A DNA stretch of 33,212 bases from the NCBI RefSeq assembly GCF_009865405.1, contig NZ_WWJY01000785.1, forward strand, positions 1 to 33,212, given 5' to 3'. How positions within the stretch are numbered: position 1 is the stretch's first letter; each line of letters opens with the position of its first letter. The stretch comes from Streptomyces sp. SID3212 (GTDB lineage: Bacteria > Actinomycetota > Actinomycetes > Streptomycetales > Streptomycetaceae). The notes under the pieces were generated by a model that saw only the letters and a list, made by a program, of their open reading frames with translations, had not been told where the DNA came from and ran no database searches. Shown piece by piece: positions 7,191-14,936 of this stretch. Made by a program: the position numbers and the translations under genes.

Positions 7191-8114
7191 ATGTCGCACG
7201 CCCCCGATGCCTCCGGATCCGCGGGTTCGGACACGCCGCATTCGGACACGCCGCATCCGGACACTTCGCACTCGGACACTTCCCCTTCGCACTCTTCCCC
7301 TTCGGACACCCCGCATCTCGACTTCGCGGGCACCACCCCGTACGAGGACTACGTCCAGGCGGACGTCCTCACCCACCTCCAGCACCCCCTCTCCGACGAC
7401 CCGGGCGAGATGGTCTTCCTCGTCACCACCCAGGTCATGGAGCTGTGGTTCACGGTCATCGTCCACGAGTGGGAGACCGCGTCCCGCGCCCTGCGCGAGG
7501 ACCGGATCCAGGTCGCCGTGGACGCGCTCAAGCGGTCCGTACGGGAGCTGGAGGCGCTCAACGCCTCGTGGAAGCCGCTCGGCCAGCTGACGCCCGCGCA
7601 GTTCAACTCGTACCGCAGCGCCCTCGGCGAGGGCTCCGGTTTCCAGTCCGCGATGTACCGGCGGATGGAGTTCCTGCTCGGCGACAAGTCGGCGTCGATG
7701 CTCGTACCGCACCGGGGCGCCCCGCGCGTCCACGCCGAGCTGGAGAAGGCCCTGCACGAGCCGAGCCTGTACGACGAGACGCTGCGGCTGCTCGCCCGGC
7801 GCGGGCTGCCCGTGCCCGGCGCGGTGGTCGAGCGCGACCTCTCGCGGAAGTACGAGCCGTCGCCCGAGGTCGAACAGGTCTGGGCCGGGATCTACGCCGA
7901 CGCGGACCAGCACACCGAGCTGATCAGGCTGGGCGAGGCGCTGACGGACGTCGGTGAGCTGGTGTGGCGCTGGCGCAACGACCACCTGGTCGCCACGCGG
8001 CGCGCGATGGGCTCCAAGACCGGTACGGGTGGTTCCGCCGGGGTTGCGTGGCTGGAGAAGCGCGCGACCAAGAACGTGTTCCCCGAGCTCTGGACGGCCC
8101 GCAGCCATGTCTGA
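7191..8114 (+). CDS. kynA: Tryptophan 2,3-dioxygenase
   Basis: A 307-residue heme enzyme that oxidatively opens the indole ring of L-tryptophan to N-formylkynurenine. Seen: Gly-Glu-Met-Val-Phe-Leu-Val then Glu-Leu-Trp (substrate pocket, residues 73-85), Ser-Gly-Phe-Gln-Ser-Ala-Met-Tyr-Arg-Arg-Met-Glu-Phe-Leu-Leu-Gly (substrate carboxylate Arg), Asp-His-Leu with the expected proximal heme ligand His265, and Gly-Thr-Gly-Gly-Ser-Ala-Gly-Val. At the position of the distal-pocket histidine (His55 in Xanthomonas TDO) there is Thr80. The first 45 or so residues are an extra low-complexity stretch rich in Ser-Asp-Thr-Pro-His repeats. ATG 7191 has GAGGAG at 7179-7184. It overlaps kynU by 8 nt. Confidence 0.95.
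   Translation: MSHAPDASGSAGSDTPHSDTPHPDTSHSDTSPSHSSPSDTPHLDFAGTTPYEDYVQADVLTHLQHPLSDDPGEMVFLVTTQVMELWFTVIVHEWETASRALREDRIQVAVDALKRSVRELEALNASWKPLGQLTPAQFNSYRSALGEGSGFQSAMYRRMEFLLGDKSASMLVPHRGAPRVHAELEKALHEPSLYDETLRLLARRGLPVPGAVVERDLSRKYEPSPEVEQVWAGIYADADQHTELIRLGEALTDVGELVWRWRNDHLVATRRAMGSKTGTGGSAGVAWLEKRATKNVFPELWTARSHV
7222..7317 (+). repeat. In-frame short repeats encoding the kynA N-terminal extension
   Basis: About 96 bp of imperfect 12-18-bp direct repeats of the form TCGGACAC-GCCGCAT and variants encode recurring Ser-Asp-Thr-Pro-His, Pro-Asp-Thr-Ser-His and Ser-Asp-Thr-Ser-Pro units. This precedes the conserved dioxygenase fold. Confidence 0.8.
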
Positions 8115-9384
8115 CACGACCCGTACCGCGGCTTCGGACGCCCCGACCGCTTCCCTCGCCGCACGAGCCGCCGCCCTCGACGCGGCCGACGAACTGGCCG
8201 CCTGGCGGGACCTCTTCGCGCTCGACGACAACTCCGTCTACCTGGACGGGAACTCGCTCGGCGCGCTGGCCCGCCACGTACCCGACCGGATGCGCGACGT
8301 CATCAGCCGCCAGTGGGGCGAGCTGCGGATCCGCTCCTGGACCGAGGGCGACTGGTGGACCGCGCCCGAGCGGATCGGCGACCGGATCGCCCCGCTGGTC
8401 GGCGCCGGACCGGGGCAGATCGTCGTCGGTGACTCGACGAGCGTGAACGTCTTCAAGGCCCTGGTGGCCGCCGTCCGGCTGCTCGACCCCACGGACCCGG
8501 CGCGGGACGAGATCCTGGTCGACGCCACGACGTTCCCCAGCGACGGGTACATCGCCCATTCCGCCGCCCGGATGACGGGCAGGCCGCTCGTCCCCGTCGA
8601 CCCGGCGGAGCTGCTGGGCTCGCTGGGCCCGCGTACGGCCGTCGTGCTGATGAACCAGGTGGACTTCCGTACGGGGCGGCTGCACGACCTCCCGGGGATC
8701 ACCGCCGCCGTGCACGAGGCGGGGGCGCTCGCCGTCTGGGACCTGTGCCACAGCGCGGGCGCGCTGCCGGTGGGGCTGGACGCGCACGGCGTGGACCTCG
8801 CGGTGGGGTGCACGTACAAGTACCTGAACGGCGGGCCCGGTTCGCCCGCGTTCCTGTACGTGGCCCGGCGCCACCAGGCCGCTTTCGACTCGCCGCTGCC
8901 GGGCTGGACCTCGCACGCCGATCCGTTCGCGATGGCGTCGGACTTCGAGGCGGCGGACGGCGCGACGCGGGGCCGGGTCGGTACGCCCGACATCCTCTCG
9001 ATGCTGGCGCTGGAGGCGGCGCTCGACGTCTGGGACGGGGTGCGGATCGAGACCGTACGGGCGAAGAGCCTGGCGCTCACGGACTTCTTCCTGGAGTGCG
9101 TGGAGGCGTACGCCCCGCCGGGGCGGGTCAGCTCGCTGACCCCTTCGGCGCACGCGGAACGCGGCAGCCAGGTCGCCCTGCGCTGCGCCGAGGCTCCGGC
9201 GGTGATGGACACGCTCATCGCGCGCGGGGTGGTCGGCGACCTGCGCAGGCCGGACGTGCTGCGGTTCGGCTTCACGCCGCTGTACGTGGGATTCGCGGAC
9301 GCGGAGCGGGCGGCGCGGGTGCTGGGCGAGGTGCTGGCGGAGGTCCCGGCGGAGGTCCCGGCGGAGGTCCCGGCCGGGGGGTGA
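8107..9384 (+). CDS. kynU: Kynureninase
   Basis: A 425-residue PLP enzyme that hydrolyses L-kynurenine to anthranilate and alanine. The N-terminal Tyr-Leu-Asp-Gly-Asn-Ser-Leu-Gly is the family signature. Phe-Pro-Ser-Asp and Trp-Asp-Leu-Cys-His-Ser-Ala-Gly (PLP-binding Asp and His) follow. The Schiff-base motif Cys-Thr-Tyr-Lys-Tyr-Leu-Asn-Gly-Gly-Pro-Gly has Lys238, and Arg-Phe-Gly-Phe-Thr-Pro-Leu-Tyr is near the C-terminus. ATG 8107 lies inside the end of kynA (8-nt overlap), so translation is coupled. The C-terminus ends in a 12-bp repeat (9345-9374) giving three successive Ala-Glu-Val-Pro units, absent from the conserved fold. With kynA and the hydrolase downstream it completes tryptophan to anthranilate. 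Confidence 0.95.
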   Translation: MSDTTRTAASDAPTASLAARAAALDAADELAAWRDLFALDDNSVYLDGNSLGALARHVPDRMRDVISRQWGELRIRSWTEGDWWTAPERIGDRIAPLVGAGPGQIVVGDSTSVNVFKALVAAVRLLDPTDPARDEILVDATTFPSDGYIAHSAARMTGRPLVPVDPAELLGSLGPRTAVVLMNQVDFRTGRLHDLPGITAAVHEAGALAVWDLCHSAGALPVGLDAHGVDLAVGCTYKYLNGGPGSPAFLYVARRHQAAFDSPLPGWTSHADPFAMASDFEAADGATRGRVGTPDILSMLALEAALDVWDGVRIETVRAKSLALTDFFLECVEAYAPPGRVSSLTPSAHAERGSQVALRCAEAPAVMDTLIARGVVGDLRRPDVLRFGFTPLYVGFADAERAARVLGEVLAEVPAEVPAEVPAGG

Positions 9385-9577
9385 CGCGGCTGGCGTCCGA
9401 GGGTGACGGGGCCGTCGTCCGGCGGGCTGCACGGCCGCCGTCCGGCAGCTGGTACGGCCGCCGTCCGGCGGATGACGTATCGGGCGCCGCCCGGGGATGT
9501 GATCGACTCCGGCTCCGACTGGTACCGTCCCGGCTGATCAGGTCAATTCGCATCCTGCACCGAGAGGTTGGAGCACC

Positions 9578-10483
9578 ATGCCGGACCCCGGCGCGCACGA
9601 TCCCGTGGTTCGTGACGCAGCAGAGACCGAGTCGGCCTTCTCGCACCCGGTCGTCCCGCCCGACGCGACCGCCGCGTACGGAGATCACCCCGATCAGGTG
9701 ATCGACTTCTACGCGCCCCGGGGCAACCAGGAGCGGGTCCCGCTCGTCGTGGTGCTCCACGGTGGGGCGTGGCGCGCGCGGTACGACCGTACGCATCTCA
9801 CGCCGTTCGCGGACTTCCTGGCGCGCCGGGGCTTCGCCGTGGCGAACGTGGAGTACCGGCGCGGCCCGGCCATCCCGCACCAGGGCACGGACACCCCGCA
9901 GCCGGACACCGACCGTCCGGCGGCGGGCCGCTGGCCCGAGACCTTCGACGACGTGGCCGCCGCGATGGACGCGCTGCCCGCCCTGGTCACGGCGGCCGTA
10001 CCGCAGGCCGACGCCCGCCGGATCGTGGTGACCGGCCACTCGGCGGGCGGTCACCTGGCGCTGTGGGCGTCGGCCCGCCATGTGCTCCCCGAGGGCTCCC
10101 CCTGGCGGCTGCCGCACCCGCCGCCCCTGCGCGGGGTCGTGGCGCTCGCCCCGATCGCGGACCTCGTGCGAGCGGCGGAACTGGACGTGTGCGGCGGCGC
10201 CATCGTCCAACTCCTCGGCGGCGAGACCCACTTCGAGGAGCGCCGCCCGAGCGCCGACCCGGCGTACCTGCTCCCGACGGGCATCGCCACGGCGGTGGTC
10301 CAGGGCCGCACGGACCTGACTGTGCCGTACGAGGTGGCGGAGGCGTACGTGGACGCGGCGGCCAAGGCGGGCGAAACGGTGGGCCTGACGCTCCTCCCGG
10401 ACGTGGGCCACTTCCCCCTGATCGACCCGTCGGCGGACGCGTGCGCGGTGGTGGCGGAGGAGATCGCCCAACTGGCGTGGTGA
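9578..10483 (+). CDS. Alpha/beta hydrolase, probable kynurenine formamidase
   Basis: A 301-residue serine hydrolase of the esterase/lipase type. It has the oxyanion motif His-Gly-Gly-Ala-Trp at residues 61-65 and the nucleophile elbow Gly-His-Ser-Ala-Gly-Gly with Ser155. Asp246 (Gly-Arg-Thr-Asp) and His278 (Val-Gly-His-Phe) complete the triad. The HGGxW type is also found in eukaryotic kynurenine formamidases, and the kyn operon here lacks the metal-dependent KynB. I therefore infer that it hydrolyses N-formylkynurenine to kynurenine and formate; a general carboxylesterase is the alternative. It lies 193 bp after kynU, so it may have its own promoter. ATG 9578 is preceded by GAGAGG and TTGGAG purine runs. 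Confidence 0.75.
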   Translation: MPDPGAHDPVVRDAAETESAFSHPVVPPDATAAYGDHPDQVIDFYAPRGNQERVPLVVVLHGGAWRARYDRTHLTPFADFLARRGFAVANVEYRRGPAIPHQGTDTPQPDTDRPAAGRWPETFDDVAAAMDALPALVTAAVPQADARRIVVTGHSAGGHLALWASARHVLPEGSPWRLPHPPPLRGVVALAPIADLVRAAELDVCGGAIVQLLGGETHFEERRPSADPAYLLPTGIATAVVQGRTDLTVPYEVAEAYVDAAAKAGETVGLTLLPDVGHFPLIDPSADACAVVAEEIAQLAW

Positions 10484-10496
10484 GGCGAGGGCCGGC

Positions 10497-10702
10497 GGCA
10501 CCATCAGGCTCGTCCGGCACGGGCGGGTCCCGCCGGGTGCGGTGACGCCCGCAGCGCCACTATCAGCCCGTCCCCGGCGGGTCCCGCCGGGTGTGGTGAC
10601 GGCCTGCGGCGGCGCCATCCGGCCTGTCGGCCACTGGTGGGTCCCGCCCAGGCGCGGCGACGGCCCGCAGCGCCGCTATCAAGCCCGTCCGGCGATTGAG
10701 GA
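10497..10702. repeat. 3.5 tandem copies of a ~58-bp intergenic repeat ending in a Streptomyces intergenic motif
   Basis: This fills the 394-bp gap before the histidine kinase gene. Units begin near 10497, 10555, 10612 and 10672. Each carries CATCAGGC/TATCAGCCCGTCC, then GGGTCCCGCC (10526, 10580 and 10640), then GGTG/CGACGGCC-CGCAGCGCC. The last unit runs into GCCCGTCCGGCGATTGAGGA (10683-10702), a sequence I recognise as recurring between genes in many Streptomyces genomes. The rest of the gap (10703-10865) is Pro/Ala-codon-like and G/C-rich without an ORF I would support. Confidence 0.7.
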
Positions 10703-10800
10703 CAATCAGTGACCCGCAGGCCACCGCACCGGCCACCGCACCGCCCACGCCAGGCGTTCCGGCAGGGCCCCGCCCCCCTGGTCCTCCCTCCACCCAGCCC

Positions 10801-10815
10801 GTAGTACCTACGACG
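10801..10815. promoter_or_regulatory. Candidate operator GTAGTACCTAC upstream of the two-component genes
   Basis: A short dyad (GTAG, 3-nt spacer, CTAC) followed by GACG lies about 65 bp upstream of the kinase start. Its position suits autoregulation by the response regulator encoded here. This is pattern-based inference only. Confidence 0.3.
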
Positions 10816-10865
10816 GACCCGCCAGGATCCGCTTCCGTGGTGACGACCCCCACGCCGGCTCCGCC

Positions 10866-10871
10866 TACCTT
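10866..10871 (+). promoter_or_regulatory. -10 element TACCTT, leaderless start for the histidine kinase
   Basis: TACCTT is followed by exactly 6 nt and then the GTG start at 10878. That places the transcription start at or next to the start codon. Confidence 0.5.
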
Positions 10872-10877
10872 GGCAGG

Positions 10878-12176
10878 GTGACCGAGACAGAGACCGGGAA
10901 GACCCGGAGCCCCGAGTTCCGCCTTGCCATGGACGCGATCGGCGGCCTGCGCGAGGACCTCTTCCACGACGCCTTCGCCTATCGTCCGCTCAAGCCCAGG
11001 CGGACGGACGGCCCGCTCACCCGCCGGCTGCCCGGCCGGATACGTGAGTACGCGGCCTGGCTGCCGCACGCCGTCGTCGCGCTGGCCGCGCTGATCGTCT
11101 GTTTCGTCGGAATGTCCGACGAACAGTCCCTCCTCGGCGTCCTCCCCGCCGTCCCGCTCCTGATGACGCTGGTCAGGCCCATCGGCGCCTGGTGGCTCTC
11201 TCTCGCGGTCTCCGCCGTCCTGAGCGTCCTCGGCGGGACCTACGACAACTGGCCCTGGACCCCCAGCGCCTTCGCCGGATACCTCTTCGTGATCACGGTG
11301 GTGGCACTCCGCACCCGGCCGCGCACCGCCGCCTGGCTGTGGGTGTGCACCGCGCTGTACGCGACGTTCGCCACCGTCTTCCTCGGCGGGTACGGCGGCG
11401 GCGCCACCTCCGCCCCCATGCTCTTCCTCTCCGCCCTGGTCCTCCTCACCGTGACCGTCCTGCACGTCCGCCGCGAGGCCGAGCAGGAGGTCGCGATCCA
11501 GCAGAGCGTCACCGCCGTCGAACGCGACCGGCGCACGCTCCTGGAGGAGCGCACCACCATCGCCCGTGAGCTGCACGACGTCGTCGCCCACCACATGTCG
11601 GTCGTGGCGATCCAGGCGGAGGCCGCGCCGTACCGGGTGGAGAATCCGCCCCCCGAGCTGGAGAAGGCGTTCGCCACGATCCGCGAGAACGCCGTCGCCG
11701 CGCTGACCGAGCTGCGCCGCGTCCTCGGGGTCGTACGGGCGGAGGACTACCAGGCGCCCGACGCCCCGCAGCCCACGCTCGCCGACCTCGACGGGCTGCT
11801 GGCCAACGTGCGGGACGCCGGGCTGGCCGTGGAGAAGACGGTGACCGGCGCGGTACGGGAGCTTCCGCAGGGCGTCGAGCTGTCCGCGTACCGGATCGTC
11901 CAGGAGGCCCTGAGCAACGCGCTCCGGCACGCGCCCGGGTCCACGGCACGCGTCGAGATCAGTTACGTCCTCGGCGGGCTCGGGCTGCGGATCGTCAACA
12001 CACCACCGCGCGGGCTGGTGAAGCCCTCGCCGGGGGCGGGTCACGGCATCACGGGGATGCGGGAGCGTGTGACCATGCTGAACGGTGAGATGACCGCGGA
12101 TCTCCAGGAGGACGGCGGCTACGAGGTCGCGGCGTTCATCCCGGTGACCGCCGTGAAGGACGGGGACGCGGCGTGA
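10878..12176 (+). CDS. Two-component sensor histidine kinase (HisKA_3, NarL/DesK type)
   Basis: A 432-residue membrane sensor kinase. A 60-residue cytoplasmic N-terminus is followed by about five or six transmembrane helices (roughly residues 60-205) with almost no extracellular domain, so it may sense a membrane state or small molecule. A coiled linker leads to the HisKA_3 dimerisation box Ala-Arg-Glu-Leu-His-Asp-Val-Val-Ala-His-His-Met-Ser with phospho-acceptor His233. The HATPase domain has the N-box Gln-Glu-Ala-Leu-Ser-Asn-Ala-Leu-Arg-His and the G-box Gly-Ala-Gly-His-Gly-Ile-Thr-Gly-Met. The GTG start lacks a usable Shine-Dalgarno but has a -10 element 6 nt upstream. The response regulator overlaps by 4 nt (GTGA). 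Confidence 0.92.
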   Translation: MTETETGKTRSPEFRLAMDAIGGLREDLFHDAFAYRPLKPRRTDGPLTRRLPGRIREYAAWLPHAVVALAALIVCFVGMSDEQSLLGVLPAVPLLMTLVRPIGAWWLSLAVSAVLSVLGGTYDNWPWTPSAFAGYLFVITVVALRTRPRTAAWLWVCTALYATFATVFLGGYGGGATSAPMLFLSALVLLTVTVLHVRREAEQEVAIQQSVTAVERDRRTLLEERTTIARELHDVVAHHMSVVAIQAEAAPYRVENPPPELEKAFATIRENAVAALTELRRVLGVVRAEDYQAPDAPQPTLADLDGLLANVRDAGLAVEKTVTGAVRELPQGVELSAYRIVQEALSNALRHAPGSTARVEISYVLGGLGLRIVNTPPRGLVKPSPGAGHGITGMRERVTMLNGEMTADLQEDGGYEVAAFIPVTAVKDGDAA

Positions 12177-12832
12177 CCATCAGAGTGCTGATCGTCGACG
12201 ACCAGGTGATGGTCCGCGAGGGTTTCTCGGTGCTGCTCAACGCGATGCCGGACATCGAGGTGGTCGGCGAGGCGGTGAACGGGCGCGAGGCCGTCACGCA
12301 GGTCGCCGCCCTGGACCCGGACGTCGTCCTGATGGACATCCGGATGCCGGAGCTGAACGGGATCGAGGCGACCCGCGAGATCGTCGCGGCGGACGCGGCG
12401 GCGAAGGTGCTGGTACTGACGACGTTCGACCTGGACGAGTACGTGTACCAGGCGCTGCGCGCGGGCGCTTCCGGCTTCCTGCTGAAGGACGCGTCGGCGC
12501 GCCAACTGGCCGACGGGGTACGGGTGGTGGCCTCGGGCGAGGCCCTGCTCGCCCCGACGGTGACGCGCCGCCTGATCACGGAGTTCTCGAAGCTCTCGGA
12601 GACCCCGCGCCCCCCGGCCCTCGCCCGCGTCGGCGACCTCACGGAGCGAGAGACGGAGGTACTGGTCCTGATCGCCCAGGGCCTGTCGAACGCGGAGATC
12701 GCGGAGCACCTGGTGGTGGCGGAGTCCACGATCAAGACGCACGTGAGCCGCGTCCTGGTGAAACTGGGCCTGCGCGACCGCACGCAGGCGGCGGTGTTCG
12801 CGTACGAGGCCCGGCTGGTGACCCCGGGCTAG
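12173..12832 (+). CDS. NarL/FixJ-family response regulator
   Basis: A 219-residue two-domain transcription factor and cognate partner of the preceding kinase. The receiver domain has the acidic pair Asp9/Asp10, phospho-acceptor Asp55 in Leu-Met-Asp-Ile-Arg-Met-Pro, switch Thr in Leu-Thr-Thr-Phe-Asp, and Lys in Leu-Leu-Lys-Asp. The C-terminal LuxR-type helix-turn-helix begins with Leu-Thr-Glu-Arg-Glu-Thr-Glu-Val-Leu and contains Asn-Ala-Glu-Ile-Ala-Glu-His-Leu and Ser-Thr-Ile-Lys-Thr-His-Val-Ser-Arg. The GTG start at 12173 overlaps the kinase TGA, a classic coupled pair. Targets are not evident; autoregulation is likely. Confidence 0.95.
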   Translation: MTIRVLIVDDQVMVREGFSVLLNAMPDIEVVGEAVNGREAVTQVAALDPDVVLMDIRMPELNGIEATREIVAADAAAKVLVLTTFDLDEYVYQALRAGASGFLLKDASARQLADGVRVVASGEALLAPTVTRRLITEFSKLSETPRPPALARVGDLTERETEVLVLIAQGLSNAEIAEHLVVAESTIKTHVSRVLVKLGLRDRTQAAVFAYEARLVTPG

Positions 12833-12992
12833 CGGGGCTTCCGGGCGGGGGATCCGTACGAGGCCCGGTTCATCCACACCCTGTGGACAAACCGGTCCCG
12901 TACGGCGGCGAGGGGCGGTCTTGGCCACCGATGCCCCAGCCGCCGATGCGGCCACCGATGCCCCGGCCACCGACGCCCTCGCCGTCGATCGT

Positions 12993-13274
12993 TCAGTTGC
13001 CGATGCCGGAGCTGCCGATCCCGGAGTTTCCGATGCCGGAACTGCCGATGCCCGTGTTGCCGAGGCCCGCGTTGCCCACGCCCCAGTTGGCGACACCGGA
13101 GTTGCCGACGCCGGCGTTGAAGGCGCCCGAGTTGCCCACGCCGGTGCTGAAGGCACCCGAGTTGCCCACGCCGGTCGGCCACATGTCGTGCGCACCGGCC
13201 ACGCCGGCGCCGCAGAGAGCCAGGGCCGCCGCGGTACCCAGCGTGGCCGTCACACGGAGAAGAGCTGAACGCAT
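12993..13274 (-). CDS. Small secreted Gly/Asn-repeat protein (Pentapeptide_2/MPTR-like)
   Basis: A 93-residue exported protein. It has a typical signal peptide (Arg-containing n-region, Ala/Leu core, probable cleavage after Ala-Gly-Ala near residue 28). The mature part is almost entirely built of Gly-Val/Ile-Gly-Asn-Ser/Ala-Gly units spaced 5-10 residues apart. This resembles the Asn-x-Gly-x-Gly-Asn-x-Gly repeats of mycobacterial PPE-MPTR proteins. ATG 13274 is supported by AGGAGGT (13289-13283) with 8-nt spacing. The opposite strand is also open here (12883-13302) but only has Pro/Leu periodicity and no start signals. A surface or matrix role is plausible; nothing in the sequence proves it. 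See the finding on the stop codon inside the repeat field. Confidence 0.75.
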   Translation of the reverse strand: MRSALLRVTATLGTAAALALCGAGVAGAHDMWPTGVGNSGAFSTGVGNSGAFNAGVGNSGVANWGVGNAGLGNTGIGSSGIGNSGIGSSGIGN

Positions 13275-13378
13275 CGTCACGTACCTCCTGATAGGGGACT
13301 GATTGCGACTATTCGCCCCTATCTCTAGCACGCTCCGGTACGCCGCCCCGCCCGATACCGGACGCGGGACCGCATCCG

Positions 13379-14014
13379 TCAACCGTTTGCCCCGACGGGA
13401 AGTTCGGTGACGCCGAGCGCGAAGTCCACGTTCCCCACCCCGTGGTTGGCGAGGCCCACCGCGACCACGCCCGCTCCTTCCAGCCAGTGCGCCATTTTCA
13501 GGCCGCCGACGTCCAGCGGGCGCAGCCCGAGGCTCTCGACGAACGCCGACACGCGTGCCTTGGCCCGAGCATCGTCGCCGGCGAGGAAGACGTCGGGCCG
13601 GCCCGTCTCCAGGACACGACGGAAGACGGTGTTGAACGCCTTCACCACGTGGGCGCCGGCCGGGGCCGCCTTGGCGACTTCCCGCGCGATCGAGGTCTCC
13701 TCGCGATGGGCCAGCCCGTCGAACGTGGAATTGAACGGATTGCTGATGTCGACGATGACCTTGCCCGCGAGCGAGTCCCCGTACTGGGCGACGGCCGGCA
13801 CGACACCGTCGTACAACAGGGCCACGATGACGATGTCCCCGGCCGGGACGGTGCCCCATTCGCCCGTCGTGGCGCCGCCGCCGAGAGCCTGGGCCAGGGC
13901 GGCGGACTTGGCCCGGTCGCGGCCCATGACCTCGACGGTGTTGCCGCCCGCCAGGGCCCGGGCGCCGAGGGTGCGGGCCATGTTCCCGGTGCCGATGATG
14001 CTGATGTCGGTCAT
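13379..14014 (-). CDS. NADP-binding oxidoreductase, NADPH-dependent F420 reductase-like
   Basis: A 211-residue Rossmann protein of the PF03807 (NADP oxidoreductase, coenzyme F420-dependent) family. Gly8-Thr-Gly-Asn-Met-Ala13 is the dinucleotide-binding loop. Arg32 and Lys36 of Gly-Arg-Asp-Arg-Ala-Lys suit the NADPH 2'-phosphate. Asp-Ile-Ser-Asn-Pro-Phe and Val-Val-Lys-Ala-Phe-Asn-Thr-Val are the later family signatures. True F420:NADPH reductases and homologues that do not use F420 share this fold, so the electron acceptor is uncertain. ATG 14014 follows a weak AGGACA. It lies 35 nt downstream of the SDR gene on the same strand, so both are probably one operon controlled by the divergent TetR protein. 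Confidence 0.85.
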   Translation of the reverse strand: MTDISIIGTGNMARTLGARALAGGNTVEVMGRDRAKSAALAQALGGGATTGEWGTVPAGDIVIVALLYDGVVPAVAQYGDSLAGKVIVDISNPFNSTFDGLAHREETSIAREVAKAAPAGAHVVKAFNTVFRRVLETGRPDVFLAGDDARAKARVSAFVESLGLRPLDVGGLKMAHWLEGAGVVAVGLANHGVGNVDFALGVTELPVGANG

Positions 14015-14049
14015 GCGATGTCCTGTCCTCGCGGTGCGTGGGGTGGGGT

Positions 14050-14784
14050 TCAGATGGCCGTGGTGCCGCCGTCGGCGACGAGTTCCATGCCGTTGACGTA
14101 GCTGGAGTCGTCGGAGGCGAGGAAGAGCGCGGCGGTGGCGATCTCCTCGGGGCGGCCCTTCGCGCCACGGGGGATGAGGGACTCGAACTGGCGCTTGGTG
14201 GCCTCGTCGAACAGTTCTGCCTGTTTGGCGGTGGCCACCTGGCCGGGAGTCAGGACGTTGACGCGGATGCGGCGCTCCTTGAGCTCGTTGAGCCACACGC
14301 GGGCCCACGCCTGCTGGACGGCCTTGCTGCCGGCGTAGACGCTCCAGCCGGGAAAGGCGCCGAGGGAGGCGTTGGAGCCGGTCATGAGGATGGACCCGCC
14401 GTCGTTGAGGAGCGGGAGCGCCTTCTGGACGGTGAACAGCGTGCCGCGGGCGTTGAGCCAGAACGCGTCGTGGAAGTGGGCCTCGGTGATCTCGCCGAGC
14501 GGAGCGGGCGCGCCCACGCCCGCGCTGGCCCACAGCACGTCCAGGCTTCCCTTCTCCCGCTTGACGGTGTCGTACAGGCGGTCCAGGTCGTCCAGGTCGC
14601 CGGCGTCGCCCTGGACGCCGGTGACGTTGCGGCCGATCTGCTTCACGGCCTCGTCCAGGGCGTCCTGGCGGCGGCCGGTGAGGAAGACGTGCGCTCCCTC
14701 GTCGACGAACAGCTTCGCTCCGGCCAGTGCCATGCCGGTGGTGCCGCCGGTGATGACCGCGACCTTGCCGTCGAGCTTTCCCAC
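14050..14784 (-). CDS. SDR family oxidoreductase
   Basis: A 244-residue classical short-chain dehydrogenase/reductase. The cofactor loop is Thr12-Gly-Gly-Thr-Thr-Gly17-Met, with Thr-Gly-Arg-Arg after beta-2, indicating NADP(H). The structural Asn-Ala-Gly motif is degenerate (Ala-Ser-Ala-Gly). The catalytic triad is Ser of Thr-Gly-Ser-Asn-Ala-Ser, Tyr150 and Lys154 (Tyr-Ala-Gly-Ser-Lys). The C-terminal Val-Asn-Gly-Met-Glu-Leu-Val-Ala-Asp-Gly-Gly is typical. The start is GTG 14784 with AGGGAG upstream. It is divergent from the TetR gene across a 164-bp gap with dyad symmetry and is followed by the F420-reductase-like gene. The substrate is unknown. Confidence 0.9.
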   Translation of the reverse strand: MGKLDGKVAVITGGTTGMALAGAKLFVDEGAHVFLTGRRQDALDEAVKQIGRNVTGVQGDAGDLDDLDRLYDTVKREKGSLDVLWASAGVGAPAPLGEITEAHFHDAFWLNARGTLFTVQKALPLLNDGGSILMTGSNASLGAFPGWSVYAGSKAVQQAWARVWLNELKERRIRVNVLTPGQVATAKQAELFDEATKRQFESLIPRGAKGRPEEIATAALFLASDDSSYVNGMELVADGGTTAI

Positions 14785-14854
14785 AGTGACTCCCTTGGTC
14801 CTCTGGTCCTCCGGTGGTGCCGTGCGCGTGCGACGGCACCTGGGGTGGCGGCGT

Positions 14855-14878
14855 TACATACACCGACCTGTGTACGTA
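14855..14878. promoter_or_regulatory. Probable TetR operator in the divergent SDR-TetR promoter region
   Basis: TACATACAC and GTGTACGTA form an inverted repeat (8 of 9 pairs) with a 6-nt spacer. A related, weaker copy containing TGTACACCGGTCG lies at 14910-14922. Both lie between divergent genes, the usual place for a TetR autoregulatory operator. Confidence 0.5.
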
Positions 14879-14936
14879 CGGTACGGGCGCCGCGAGCAGG
14901 GCGCAACTATGTACACCGGTCGTTACCCGACTGGGG

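Noticed and set aside
12883..13302. Plus-strand frame with Leu-Pro-Thr-Pro periodic repeats opposite the secreted Gly-repeat gene
   Set aside because: The minus frame has a signal peptide and an AGGAGGT at correct spacing; the plus frame has neither, and its periodicity is just the complement of the repeat.
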